Source: an uncultured Clostridium sp. (lineage in GTDB: Bacteria; Bacillota; Clostridia; Clostridiales; Clostridiaceae). Taken from it: a stretch of DNA of 64,000 nt. Below are positions 30,073 through 40,466 of this stretch, piece after piece. A program made the position numbers and the translations under genes. The notes beneath the pieces are model-generated. The model worked only from the letters and a program-made list of their open reading frames with translations, ran no database searches and was not told where the DNA came from. The DNA is taken from the NCBI RefSeq assembly GCF_947072515.1, contig NZ_CAMTIG010000015.1:1-64000 (forward strand), written 5' to 3'. Position 1 is the stretch's first letter, and each line of letters starts with the position of its first letter.

Positions 30073-31773
30073 TTATATTTGTTTAAGATCTAATTTATTG
30101 AAATCACTAGGTTCAGTATAAAGTGTCCAGTTAGTATGATAAATAACCATTCCTAATTTACTATTAGGTGGTTTTTTAAGATTTTTAACAAAGGTGTAAT
30201 CTACTGGAACTTTTGTTGAATTTTTAGCCTTACTATAATAAGCAGCAATAGTTGCAGCTTCTTCAATAGTTTTATCTAAAAGTTCATCTGTACAAACTAT
30301 TACGTGAGAACCTGGAATATCTTTAGTGTGAAGCCAAAGATAACTTTTTTTAGCAAATTTCATACTTAAATAATCATTTTGAATATTATTTTTACCAACA
30401 AAAATATCAATACCATCAGAAGAAATAAAATGAAGTGGTTTAGACTTTTTATTATTATTCTTTTTAGCTTTTCTAAATTTTAAATAACCAGTTTCCATTA
30501 ATTCTTCTTTTATCTCATCTATTTCACTATAATCATCAACGTTATGAATATTAGTTAAAACTGAATTTAAATAGCTTAATTCAATCTCATTTTTTTCAAG
30601 TTGGATATGGGCTTCTTCTTCAGCTTTTTTCATTTTATTATATTTTTTATAATAAAGTTGCACATTTTGAGATGGTGTTTTATTTACACTTAGAGGGATT
30701 TCTATATCTTCAAGATTTTCACTATAAAAATTTTGAAGAGTTATAGATTTCATACCTTCTTTTATAGAATAAATAAATGAAGTCAGCAAATCACCATAGA
30801 TTTTAAAAGTTTCTTTTTTAGTACAATCATCAAGTGTTCCTTCTAAAATTCTTTTTTTCTTTTTACAACGCTCAATATTTGTGTTGATGAAACGTTGTAA
30901 GTCCATAGATTTACTAGATAATCTATCTTGTTTATCTTTTTTATAGAAAAATTCTTCTATTAAAACTGATGGTGAGTCATATTCAATAAAGTGAGAATAT
31001 GAATGAGAGAAGTTTATACAATGAAAATCTTTTAAAATACCAAATTCATTAGTAAAAATATAGAAAGACTTTGAATTCTTTAATCCATCTAATAATTTAG
31101 ATGTAGATTCGAATAAATTATCTTTATTTAGATCAAAGAATAATTCCTTTGATAATGGTCTACTTATTCCTGTAAAAGTATTAGAAAAAAAGTTTTCATT
31201 TAATTCTTCTAAGGTATTTACAAAAGGTTTAAATTCATCTAAAGTAAAATTATATGGATTTAACTTTGTAGATACGGGAGGATAAACATAAGTTACACCA
31301 GGATATAATACTCTAAAAGTATTTATATCAGGAGTTATATGCTTTATAGACTCCATTACCTTATTATCTCTATCACGAACTAAAGTGATATTTGAGTGTC
31401 GTCCCATTATTTCTACAATAAGAGAGTATTTACTATCAAAACCTAGCTCATCAGTTGCAGATATTTTAAGTTCTATTAATCTATCGCAATCTTTTTGAGT
31501 TATATCTAAGATTGTACCTCCTATGAGATATTTTCTTAAGACCATTGTGAAAAGTGGAGCTGTTAAAGGATTATTCTTTTGAATAGTTGTTAAATGTATT
31601 CTAGAAAATCTTGGAGATGCAGAAATTAATAATTTTAGATTTTTTCTGTTTTTTCTAACAGTAAGTATAATCTCATCCTTTTCTGGTTGATTTATTTTAT
31701 CTATTTTTCCATCTATTAAATATTCTTTTAAATTACATATTAATCGATTTAAAAAAATTCCATCTAATGCCAT
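30073..31773 (-). CDS. rqcH: Rqc2 homolog RqcH / NFACT (fibronectin-binding protein A family)
   Basis: MALDGIFLNRLICNL start; WLHTKDIPGSHVIV, AAYYSKAKNSTKVPVDYT near C-terminus. Confidence 0.92.
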   Translation of the reverse strand: MALDGIFLNRLICNLKEYLIDGKIDKINQPEKDEIILTVRKNRKNLKLLISASPRFSRIHLTTIQKNNPLTAPLFTMVLRKYLIGGTILDITQKDCDRLIELKISATDELGFDSKYSLIVEIMGRHSNITLVRDRDNKVMESIKHITPDINTFRVLYPGVTYVYPPVSTKLNPYNFTLDEFKPFVNTLEELNENFFSNTFTGISRPLSKELFFDLNKDNLFESTSKLLDGLKNSKSFYIFTNEFGILKDFHCINFSHSYSHFIEYDSPSVLIEEFFYKKDKQDRLSSKSMDLQRFINTNIERCKKKKRILEGTLDDCTKKETFKIYGDLLTSFIYSIKEGMKSITLQNFYSENLEDIEIPLSVNKTPSQNVQLYYKKYNKMKKAEEEAHIQLEKNEIELSYLNSVLTNIHNVDDYSEIDEIKEELMETGYLKFRKAKKNNNKKSKPLHFISSDGIDIFVGKNNIQNDYLSMKFAKKSYLWLHTKDIPGSHVIVCTDELLDKTIEEAATIAAYYSKAKNSTKVPVDYTFVKNLKKPPNSKLGMVIYHTNWTLYTEPSDFNKLDLKQI

Positions 31774-31864
31774 AATACTTGCCTTCTTTCTTTTATAGGA
31801 TGTTTTAAAGATAGTATAACATTAAGATGGAACTTTTATCAATAAAGGACTGTGAGGGATAAAA

Positions 31865-32683
31865 ATGAATTTTACTAAAATGCATGGAATAGGAAATGAT
31901 TTTATATTAATAGAGGATTTAAACGAACAAATAAAAAATGAATCAGAATTAGCAATTAAAGTATGTCATAGAAGATTTGGAATAGGAGCAGATGGACTAG
32001 TTTTAATTAGAAAATCAAAGGAATGCGACTTACAAATGGTAATAATAAATAGTGATGGTTCTAGACCAAATATGTGTGGAAATGCAATTCGTTGCTTTGG
32101 AAAATATGCATATGAAAAGGGACTAGTGAAATCAGAAAAATTTTCTGTTCAAACAGGAGATGGGAGAAAAGATATAGAATTATATATAGAAGATTCTGTA
32201 GTGAAAAATGTAAAAGTATTTATGGGACAAGAATCACTTGAAGGAAAAGATATTCCTTTAGCAGATAATCTAGAAAAAATAATAAATTATAAAATGGAAA
32301 TTTTAAATAATGAATTTGAAATTAATACATTATTAGTAGGAGTACCACATACTATAGTTATAGATAATAAAGATAAGTTCGAAACAGAATTTGGAGCTAA
32401 TATTGAAAAAAATAAGATATTTAAAGAAGGTACTAATGTTAACTTTGTTAAAATCAACGACAGAAATAATATTATAGTAAGAACTTGGGAAAGAGGAGCA
32501 GGAAAAACATTAGCATGTGGAACTGGAGCATGTGCAAGTGCAAGAATGCTTAATATATTAAACTTAGTAGACGAAAAAGTAAATGTTACATTGCCAGGAG
32601 GAAATCTAGTTATAGAATTAGAAGAAGAAGGAATATATATGACAGGACCAGCAGAATATATTTGTAAAGGCGAAGTATTATAA
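31865..32683 (+). CDS. dapF: Diaminopimelate epimerase
   Basis: MHGIGNDFILIED, PNMCGNAIRCFG, ACGTGACASA. Confidence 0.95.
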   Translation: MNFTKMHGIGNDFILIEDLNEQIKNESELAIKVCHRRFGIGADGLVLIRKSKECDLQMVIINSDGSRPNMCGNAIRCFGKYAYEKGLVKSEKFSVQTGDGRKDIELYIEDSVVKNVKVFMGQESLEGKDIPLADNLEKIINYKMEILNNEFEINTLLVGVPHTIVIDNKDKFETEFGANIEKNKIFKEGTNVNFVKINDRNNIIVRTWERGAGKTLACGTGACASARMLNILNLVDEKVNVTLPGGNLVIELEEEGIYMTGPAEYICKGEVL

Positions 32684-32690
32684 ATAAAAA

Positions 32691-33683
32691 ATGAGAAAAA
32701 TAAAAAAAATGGGTTTAATATTGGGGATAATAGGAAGTTCAGTATTATTTGTTTCCTGCGGTGAAACGAATGGGAAAAATGGAGAAGAAATTTTAACATT
32801 AAACGAAGGGGCTATCATAAAGATAGAAAAAGGAGAATTCTATAATTTAAACTTTGAAGAAGAGAAGTTTGAGAAAACTCTAAAAGAAGAAACTATACTT
32901 GAATATAATAAAAGTAAAGATACTTATATATTCCTTAAAGATGGTAAACATTTTATAAGACGAAAAGATAAAATAATTGAAATAAAAGATAAGGAATATA
33001 GTGAATTGAAATTATCGCCTACAGGAAAATATGTAGCTTATATAATAGAGGATTCTGGAGAGCGAATTTTAAAAGTATTAGATTTAGATAAAAATACAGA
33101 AAGAAAAATAAAGTCTAAGGTAAGGATATCAGGGAATTTCTTTCAGTTCTTAGAAAATGATACATTGATTTATTATGGAATTTCTATAGAAGGAGAAAAT
33201 GGATTATTTACTTATGATTTAGAAAAGGAAGCTGAAAATAAATTTTATGAAATAAAAAAAGGCTATATTGAATTTCTAAAAGTAGTTGATGATAAGATTA
33301 TAATACTAAATACATTTGATGAAGAAGAAAAGAATTTAGAAATAATCACAAAAGAAGGTAAGCAATCTAAAATTATAGAAAACGAAATAGATAAAATATA
33401 TGATATTAAAAAGGTTGAAAATGAATATTATTTTTTAGGAAGTATAAAAACAGATGGAGAATCTCTCTATAAAATTGTTGCTGATGAAATTGAAAGAATG
33501 ATATTTGATTTTCCAAAAAATATTTCTTTAGAAAAAGGACTTAGCAAAACAGAAAATGAAGAGATATTATTTATGGGAAATGAAGGCTTTGAAAGCGAGA
33601 TGAAAATATTCTCTTATAAAAATGAGGAAGTAAGTGTAGTTGAAGAAACAGATGGAGAATATGAGTTTATAAGGTTTAAATAA
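32691..33683 (+). CDS. Lipoprotein of unknown function with beta-propeller-like pattern
   Basis: Lipobox-like GSSVLFVSCGET. Confidence 0.6.
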   Translation: MRKIKKMGLILGIIGSSVLFVSCGETNGKNGEEILTLNEGAIIKIEKGEFYNLNFEEEKFEKTLKEETILEYNKSKDTYIFLKDGKHFIRRKDKIIEIKDKEYSELKLSPTGKYVAYIIEDSGERILKVLDLDKNTERKIKSKVRISGNFFQFLENDTLIYYGISIEGENGLFTYDLEKEAENKFYEIKKGYIEFLKVVDDKIIILNTFDEEEKNLEIITKEGKQSKIIENEIDKIYDIKKVENEYYFLGSIKTDGESLYKIVADEIERMIFDFPKNISLEKGLSKTENEEILFMGNEGFESEMKIFSYKNEEVSVVEETDGEYEFIRFK

Positions 33684-33684
33684 A

Positions 33685-33712
33685 GGCAGGTGTAAAGACC
33701 TGTCTTTTTTTT
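33685..33712 (+). terminator. Intrinsic terminator upstream of the pilus-like operon
   Basis: AGGCAGGTGTAAAGACCTGTCT plus T8. Confidence 0.85.
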
Positions 33713-33767
33713 ATATATGATGAATACAAAAGTAAAAAAATGGGAGAATGTTAATAGAGGTGATTCT

Positions 33768-35114
33768 ATGATTAATGAAATTGAAAAAATAGACTTTAAT
33801 TACATCGAAAAAATATCTATAAAAAAGTGTTTTGAATGGGATATAATTCCAATGAGAATTGAAAATAGATTAAAGATATTTTCAAATAAACATTTAGAAG
33901 AAAAAGAGCTCTCATTTCTATCATTAATACTTGATGAAAAGTTTAAAGTAGAGATAGTAGAAGATTTAAAAATACAAAAATTTAAAAATATTATTTTATT
34001 AGAATATGAAAAAAATGATATTGAAAATATTGTTATAGAAGAAGGAATTAAAGAGCGGGCAAGTGATATTCATTTTGAACCTAATGAACTAGGTGTAGAT
34101 ATAAGGATGAGAGTAGATGGATTACTTGGAATAAAGTATAGAGTTTCATTAAACAAATATGAAAAAATGTTATCACGAATAAAAAACAAAAGTAATTTAG
34201 ATATAACAGAGAAGAGAAGACCTCAAGATGGAAAAATGAATTTTAAGTTTGAAAACAAAGAATATAATTTAAGAATTTCAGTAATAAAAACAATTTATGG
34301 AGAAAAGCTTGTTTTAAGAATATTGAAGAAAAGTATTATAAGACTCGACTTTAAAGAAATTGCAGCGGATGAAGAGAAGAAGAAGGTATTATTAAATATA
34401 GTGAAAAAACGTGATGGGTTAGTAATAGTAAATGGCCCAACAGGAGCTGGAAAATCAACGTCATTATACTCTATTCTAGAAGGAATTAAAAATCAAGGGA
34501 TAAATATAACGACCATAGAGGACCCTGTGGAGGTTCCATTAGAAGGGATTACACAAATACAATTAAATAGGGATATCAATTTAGACTTTAGTAATGCTCT
34601 AAAATCAGTATTAAGACAAGACCCTGACGTAATAATGATTGGAGAAATCAGAGATTCAGAAACAGCAAAGATTGCAATTAGATCATCTATTACGGGACAT
34701 AAAGTTTATTCAACAGTACATTCTATTTCGCCAAGAGAAGTATATTTTAGACTGCATGATTTAGGGATTGAGGAACGAACTTTAAAAGAAGCTTTAATTG
34801 GAATAATATCGCAAAGATTATTAAGGAAGTTATGTGAAAAATGTAAAGAAACAGAAGTGGCTGAAATAAAGAAAGAAAAAATAGAAGTATCAAAAGCGGT
34901 AGGCTGTGAGGAGTGCAATTATACAGGTTATAAAGGAAGGGTACTAGTAGCACAAATAACTAAGATAGATAAAGAAGTTTCATTACAAAAATTGCATGAA
35001 GATAAGGAGCTTCTTAATAATAAAGAGTTAGTAGAAATGGGGAAAAATTATTTAAAAAATGGAGTAATTAGTTATTTAGATTATATGGATTTTATAAGTG
35101 AGCAGGAGGAGTAA
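33768..35114 (+). CDS. PilB/GspE-type assembly ATPase
   Basis: GPTGAGKSTSLYSIL, DPDVIMIGEIRDSETA, CEKC...CEEC zinc motif; ATG 33768 has an SD. Confidence 0.9.
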   Translation: MINEIEKIDFNYIEKISIKKCFEWDIIPMRIENRLKIFSNKHLEEKELSFLSLILDEKFKVEIVEDLKIQKFKNIILLEYEKNDIENIVIEEGIKERASDIHFEPNELGVDIRMRVDGLLGIKYRVSLNKYEKMLSRIKNKSNLDITEKRRPQDGKMNFKFENKEYNLRISVIKTIYGEKLVLRILKKSIIRLDFKEIAADEEKKKVLLNIVKKRDGLVIVNGPTGAGKSTSLYSILEGIKNQGINITTIEDPVEVPLEGITQIQLNRDINLDFSNALKSVLRQDPDVIMIGEIRDSETAKIAIRSSITGHKVYSTVHSISPREVYFRLHDLGIEERTLKEALIGIISQRLLRKLCEKCKETEVAEIKKEKIEVSKAVGCEECNYTGYKGRVLVAQITKIDKEVSLQKLHEDKELLNNKELVEMGKNYLKNGVISYLDYMDFISEQEE

Positions 35115-36146
35115 ATGATAAAGAGTAAAACTGATTATAAAAGTATAAGCTTGATAATTGAAAATTTAGAGAAACTTTACTCCGATGGAATTGGCATAAT
35201 TTTAGCCTTTGAATTGATATTAGAATTAAATTTTAAAAAAGAATATAAAAAAAGTTTATTAGATATAAAGAAAAACTTAGAAATGGGTAACTCTTTAGGA
35301 GAAAGCTTTGAAAAGCATAAAAAACTTTATCCAGAATTTTTTATAAACATACTAAAAGTTGGAGAAGAAACAGGAAAGTTAAGTTATGTATTAAAAGGAT
35401 TAAGCAAATATTATAAAAATACTTATGAATATAGAAATAAGATTAGAAAAAGTCTTATATATCCAAGCATAACATTAATATTTTTAATCCTAATTTTAAT
35501 TGGAAGCTTATATTTAATAATTCCAACCTTTAATGAAATAATAATGGAAAAAGAAGCATTACCTACCATAACAAAACAAATACTTTCATTATCGATATTT
35601 TTATCTACAAATAAATTTATAGGATTTATTTATATAAGTATTATTTTAATAGTGTTTCCTAGTGTAATAATTCTATTAAAAGGGGAAAGAATAAAAGATA
35701 TTTTTTTGAAAAAGACAAAGATTTATAATATGAAAAATGAATATGAAATATTATTGATTTTAAACTTATTTATTCAAAGTGGAATAAACATTCCAAATGG
35801 AATAGAATTTTTTAATAAAAATAGAGAAGATGATTTGAAAAATAGTTTAGATACCATAAAAAAAGAAATATTATTAGGAAAATCTTTAGTAAGTTCTTTA
35901 ATAAAGTCAAATCAAATTAGTCAATATTCAATAGCGATGGTAAAAATAGGTGAAGAATCTGGAAATATAGAAAGTAGACTTACTGTTATTTTAAATAATT
36001 TAGAAAATGAAAGAGAAGAAAAAATTAAAACGCTAATGACATTTATTCAACCTACATTAATGATTATATTAACTGGCGGAGTGATATCCTTTATGACATT
36101 ATTTCTGTTTCCAATTATAGATACTATATACGGAGGTGGATTTTGA
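35115..36146 (+). CDS. PilC/GspF-type inner membrane platform protein
   Basis: Two GspF-like repeats (GNSLGESFEKH, GKSLVSSLIKSN; LKVGEETGKL, VKIGEESGNI). Confidence 0.88.
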   Translation: MIKSKTDYKSISLIIENLEKLYSDGIGIILAFELILELNFKKEYKKSLLDIKKNLEMGNSLGESFEKHKKLYPEFFINILKVGEETGKLSYVLKGLSKYYKNTYEYRNKIRKSLIYPSITLIFLILILIGSLYLIIPTFNEIIMEKEALPTITKQILSLSIFLSTNKFIGFIYISIILIVFPSVIILLKGERIKDIFLKKTKIYNMKNEYEILLILNLFIQSGINIPNGIEFFNKNREDDLKNSLDTIKKEILLGKSLVSSLIKSNQISQYSIAMVKIGEESGNIESRLTVILNNLENEREEKIKTLMTFIQPTLMIILTGGVISFMTLFLFPIIDTIYGGGF

Positions 36147-36598
36147 AAAAGAGGAAGGGGTTTACTTTAATTGAAACAGGCGCAGTAATAACTATAACTA
36201 TTTTATTGTTTGGATTAGGAGGAGTATCTTATGGAGCATATTCTGATTATAAAGATGAAATTATAGAGCGGGAATTTTTGAATAATTTATATAATCTAAT
36301 AAATACAGGAAGAGATTTATGTATTGAAACAGAGTTAGGTGGAGAAATAGAATTTAATTCAAAAGAACAAATAATACAGTTTGAGATAAATAGCAAAAAA
36401 GATTTAACGAAGATAATAAAAGTTCCAAAAGAAGTAAGATATAATACACCACTTCTAAAAATAAAATCAAATGGAGATCTTCCAGCTTGTTCAATTGAGT
36501 GGGAAGGGCGGAAAAGTAAAAATAAATATAAATTAACTATACAAGTGGGAATAAGTACAGTGAGGATATATGTAAATGAAAAAATCCAAGAAGGGTAA
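36143..36598 (+). CDS. Type IV pilin-like protein
   Basis: Prepilin peptide KKRKGFTLIETGAVITITILL. Confidence 0.8.
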   Translation: MKKRKGFTLIETGAVITITILLFGLGGVSYGAYSDYKDEIIEREFLNNLYNLINTGRDLCIETELGGEIEFNSKEQIIQFEINSKKDLTKIIKVPKEVRYNTPLLKIKSNGDLPACSIEWEGRKSKNKYKLTIQVGISTVRIYVNEKIQEG

Positions 36599-37016
36599 TA
36601 TCTTAATAGAATGTATAATTGGGATGTTTATTGTAACTTTAGCATTGTCATTAGTAGGAGGAGCATTATATAAATATTATATAATTTCAGAACTAGAAGC
36701 GAATAAAAGCATAGAGTTAAATTGCATAGAAATATTAAAAAAAGAAATAAAGTATAACTTAGAATTATGTACATTAGAGGATATTCTAAATAAAAATGAA
36801 TACATTTACATCGGGTTTGAAAAAGATTTAGAAAGAAAACTATTAGAAGAAGATGTTGAAAATTTATTTTTTACTGAAGAGAAAGATGTAAGTATTAAAA
36901 AAATAAGAAATTTAGATACTGGTATAGAAATATCAGTAAAGGTAGATAAATATGGCTATGAGGAGAGTTTTGAGAAAGAAAAATGGATGGAAGAAGAAGG
37001 GGAACACATTAATTGA
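36576..37016 (+). CDS. Type IV pilin-like protein
   Basis: Prepilin-like KKSKKGNILIECIIGMFIV. Confidence 0.75.
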   Translation: MKKSKKGNILIECIIGMFIVTLALSLVGGALYKYYIISELEANKSIELNCIEILKKEIKYNLELCTLEDILNKNEYIYIGFEKDLERKLLEEDVENLFFTEEKDVSIKKIRNLDTGIEISVKVDKYGYEESFEKEKWMEEEGEHIN

Positions 37017-37437
37017 GGTTGCTTTAGGGATGACTCTGTATCTGTTACTATTTTTAATAATAACAAAGGGAACTACAGAAATAGTCTCAGAAGTAGGATA
37101 TATAAGTAAAGAGCAATTAAGAAAAAACACTGTTGAAAGTGGTGTAAAAAACATAAAGCAATATTTAAATAAAGTAGATAATCTTTACTTTGAAATAAAA
37201 GAAAATAAACTTATAATATACAAAACTTCCAAGGATAAAACAGTATTAAAAGATGAGATATATTTAGATGAAAAAAATAAATTGTGTTTGAAATATTATA
37301 GAGTTGAAAATGGAAATTCATATACAACTACAGCAGTAATACTTCCAAATATAATGGATTTTGAAGTTATAAAAAAAGGAAAATTAGTTTATTTTAAATT
37401 AATATTTAAGGAAGGTGAAAAACTAATTTGTATATGA
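36952..37437 (+). CDS. Type IV pilin-like protein (overlapping reading frame)
   Basis: Prepilin-like KKKGNTLIEVALGMTLYLLL. Confidence 0.75.
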   Translation: MAMRRVLRKKNGWKKKGNTLIEVALGMTLYLLLFLIITKGTTEIVSEVGYISKEQLRKNTVESGVKNIKQYLNKVDNLYFEIKENKLIIYKTSKDKTVLKDEIYLDEKNKLCLKYYRVENGNSYTTTAVILPNIMDFEVIKKGKLVYFKLIFKEGEKLICI

Positions 37438-37880
37438 AAAAGAAAGGAAATATTTTAATAATATCAACTTTATTTTTAAGTCTATCTTTAATCTTTTTTC
37501 TAGGTATTTATAAAGTTTTAGAGATAAGGATTTCAGAGCAAAACAAAATTTTTAATAGAGGTGCTTTAGATTTAAATAGAAGAAAAGAATATGTAGTAAA
37601 AAGAATGCAAGAGTATGCAAATGAATTAGAAAAGATAGTTTTAAATGAAAAATACCTATACCCAGATGAATTAGTAGATAGTAAATTAGCTATAAAGAGT
37701 TTACAGATGGAATTTTTAGAGGAAGAGGTTCTGTTAAGTTATATTAATGCTGGAAGTAAGGAATATAATGAATTTAAAGTTTATTATAAAAAAGAAATTT
37801 TATGTTCTTGTAAAGAAGCAGAGTGTTTATATAAAAAAGAAAGGTTTGTATTTATTCCTCAAAGGAGCGTTAAAATATGA
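37428..37880 (+). CDS. PilX/GspK-like minor pilin candidate
   Basis: KKKGNILIISTLFLSLSLIFF; lacks the Glu+5 of the neighbours. Confidence 0.55.
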   Translation: MYMKKKGNILIISTLFLSLSLIFFLGIYKVLEIRISEQNKIFNRGALDLNRRKEYVVKRMQEYANELEKIVLNEKYLYPDELVDSKLAIKSLQMEFLEEEVLLSYINAGSKEYNEFKVYYKKEILCSCKEAECLYKKERFVFIPQRSVKI

Positions 37881-38410
37881 TAATTAAAAAGAATAAAAAT
37901 ATATTTATAGATGGTGAAAATATTATTTATCAAAAAAATATTTTAACATATGAAGAGTTATGCAAAACGATAAGAAAAAGAGAAAAAATAAATATTTACA
38001 TATTAAGCAAGAATATTTATTTTAAAATTTTAGACTATAAGGATAAAGAAAGAATATATAAGTTTATGGAAAATACTTTTATAGGAAGTGAAAATTATCT
38101 TATTCATTATGAAGAGAAATTAGAAAAAACATATGTCTATGCAGTTAAAAGTAGTGAAATAGTAAGAAATGTATTAAGTAGATACGATATGGCTAAGGTT
38201 AGTCCTATCGAATTTAAAATAAAAGAATTGTTGATAAAAGAAGGAAGAAAAAAAGAAGATAAATATAAAATAACATTTATGAAAAAAGAGTTTTGTATAA
38301 GTATTTGTAACGATATGTTAATTATAAATAATATTTTAGATGAAGAAGATTGTATACAGGGAAAAATGATTTTAAATGAAAATAAGGAGAAAATATTAAT
38401 TTATGGATAA
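37877..38410 (+). CDS. Pilus operon hypothetical (position of PilM)
   Basis: Operon position and start/stop overlaps only. Confidence 0.45.
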   Translation: MIIKKNKNIFIDGENIIYQKNILTYEELCKTIRKREKINIYILSKNIYFKILDYKDKERIYKFMENTFIGSENYLIHYEEKLEKTYVYAVKSSEIVRNVLSRYDMAKVSPIEFKIKELLIKEGRKKEDKYKITFMKKEFCISICNDMLIINNILDEEDCIQGKMILNENKEKILIYG

Positions 38411-38795
38411 TAAGTTGCAAATATATAAAGACTTTTTGCCAAGAGAAATATATGAAAAAAGAAAGAAAAAAATTAAAGAGAAAAACAAGAATGCAATAGT
38501 AGCACTCTTGTTGATTAATATAATATTCTCTTTTGAAACTGTAAATAAAATTATAGAAGCAAAAGAAAATAAAAATCATAAAGAAGTAGTAGTTGAATAT
38601 AAAGCGGATAAAAAAGATTCTTTATATAAATTCATAGAATTATTTAGAGGCATGGTGGCTAAAGGTGAGATTGTAAATGGTGAGGGAAGATTAGAAATAG
38701 AAGAAGTAAATGTAGGATTAATAGAAGGTAAAATGCAAATTAAAAGTATAGAAATAGATGAAGATAAAGCATATTTAGAAGTTAAAGGAGATTGA
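38403..38795 (+). CDS. PilN-like single-TM protein
   Basis: Cytosolic N-terminus, one TM, operon position. Confidence 0.5.
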   Translation: MDNKLQIYKDFLPREIYEKRKKKIKEKNKNAIVALLLINIIFSFETVNKIIEAKENKNHKEVVVEYKADKKDSLYKFIELFRGMVAKGEIVNGEGRLEIEEVNVGLIEGKMQIKSIEIDEDKAYLEVKGD

Positions 38796-39148
38796 ATATG
38801 AAATGGAAAATAGTATTTGGATTATTATTTTTAAGTATTAGTTTACAATTTATTTTTATTAATATAAAATTTCCTAAAAAAGTATCTGAAATTGTTTCTT
38901 CGGAAAATATATATAAAACGGAAAATGAAAAATCAGTTTATACTAAATATTCAAAATTAAAAGATATTAGGGATTTAAAAATATTGAAAATAAATAAAAA
39001 TGGAACAGATATAGTGGGAGAAGTTTATTTAAAAGGGAATTGTGAGAGTATAAAAGAAAAGTTAAATAGATTAGATAAATATAGAGTTTTAGAGTATAAA
39101 TTAAAAATTGATAAAAATAATTTAGAGATATATTTATCTATTATATAA
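38792..39148 (+). CDS. PilO-like single-TM protein
   Basis: N-terminal TM then alpha/beta-like domain, operon position. Confidence 0.45.
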   Translation: MNMKWKIVFGLLFLSISLQFIFINIKFPKKVSEIVSSENIYKTENEKSVYTKYSKLKDIRDLKILKINKNGTDIVGEVYLKGNCESIKEKLNRLDKYRVLEYKLKIDKNNLEIYLSII

Positions 39149-39363
39149 AGAATAAAATATAAAATCTAGGAGATAATATTAATGGATTCATAGAAATTAG
39201 ATAATATATATAATAAAAATTATGCTTAAATGAACTTAACAATTGCAATTAGAGGAGTATTTTGATAAAATATCATTGTTATGTCAGAAGAAACCAAAAT
39301 ATGATTATAATTGTTATATAATATGTTATTGGATTTGAAATTATACTTTTGGAGGGATATTTT

Positions 39364-39921
39364 ATGATATCAGCAGGAGATTTAAGAAAAGGTACAACAT
39401 TTGAACATGAAGGACAAGTTTTTACAGTTTTAGACTTTTTACATGTTAAACCAGGAAAAGGGGCAGCATTTGTTAGAACTAAATTAAGAAACGTTATATC
39501 AGGTTCTGTTACAGATACAACTTTCAACCCAACAGCTAAGTTCCAAGAAGCTGTAATTGAAAGAAAAGAAATGCAATACTTATATAATGATGGAGAATTA
39601 TACTACTTCATGGATGGGGAAACTTACGAGCAAATTCCTTTAAACTATGAAAAAGTAGAAGAAGCAATTAAATATTTAAAAGAAAATATGTTTGCTATAA
39701 TCAAGTTTTATAAAGGTGATGCATTCTCAGTTGAAGCACCAAACTTCGTAGAGTTAGCTATAACTCACACTGAACCAGGAGTAAAAGGAAATACTGCTAC
39801 AAACGCATTAAAACCAGCTACTCTTGAAACAGGAGCTATTGTAAATGTACCAATGTTCGTAAACGAAGGGGATACAATTAGAGTAGATACTAGAACTGGC
39901 GATTATATGGAAAGAGTTTAA
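39364..39921 (+). CDS. efp: Elongation factor P
   Basis: [43 protein letters not shown]; true ATG 39364. Confidence 0.96.
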   Translation: MISAGDLRKGTTFEHEGQVFTVLDFLHVKPGKGAAFVRTKLRNVISGSVTDTTFNPTAKFQEAVIERKEMQYLYNDGELYYFMDGETYEQIPLNYEKVEEAIKYLKENMFAIIKFYKGDAFSVEAPNFVELAITHTEPGVKGNTATNALKPATLETGAIVNVPMFVNEGDTIRVDTRTGDYMERV

Positions 39922-39986
39922 TATGTTGTATTTGTTGCTAAGTTCTAGTTGAACTTAGCAATTTTCATATTAAGGAAGGGATCATA

Positions 39987-40343
39987 ATGAAAGAAATTAG
40001 AAAAAATCTAGAGATTTTAAAAACGGAAACAGCTAAATTAGATAATAATGACATTACGTTAAAGATAATAGAAACAATAGATATGTTGACTGACAAAGTA
40101 GAAGAAGTTTTAGTTAATCAAGAAGCTATTGAGGAAAATATAAAGTTTATAGATACAGATATTTCAGGAATCCAAGAAGAGATATTTGAAGAAGTTTCTT
40201 TTGAGGATTTAGAGGAAATCGAAGATGAGTATGAAGAAATAAAATGTAGGCATTGTGGAAAACCTATATTTATTGAAAAAAGTGCTACAGAAACAAATGA
40301 AAAAATAAAATGCCCATATTGTGGGGAAAACATATTGAAATAA
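39987..40343 (+). CDS. CD1247-like N-terminal domain protein with C-terminal zinc ribbon
   Basis: CRHCGKPIFIE...CPYCGENIL. Confidence 0.7.
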   Translation: MKEIRKNLEILKTETAKLDNNDITLKIIETIDMLTDKVEEVLVNQEAIEENIKFIDTDISGIQEEIFEEVSFEDLEEIEDEYEEIKCRHCGKPIFIEKSATETNEKIKCPYCGENILK

Positions 40344-40350
40344 ATATATA

Positions 40351-40390
40351 TAAAGACCTAAGTTTAGATGACTAAACTTAGGTCTTTTTA
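40351..40390 (+). terminator. Intrinsic terminator
   Basis: AGACCTAAGTTTAG / CTAAACTTAGGTCT then TTTTT. Confidence 0.85.
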
Positions 40391-40391
40391 A

Positions 40392-40438
40392 ATTTACATA
40401 AGAATTTTAAAAAAATAAGTAATATTTACATAAGAATT
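40392..40438 (+). repeat. 15-bp perfect direct repeat ATTTACATAAGAATT, 32-bp period, upstream of spoIIIAA
   Basis: Copies at 40392-40406 and 40424-40438. Confidence 0.8.
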
Positions 40439-40466
40439 AAAATATTAATTATATAGGAATTAAGAT

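Noticed and set aside
32287-32799. 170-aa minus-strand ORF opposite dapF
   Set aside because: Antisense to conserved dapF motifs.
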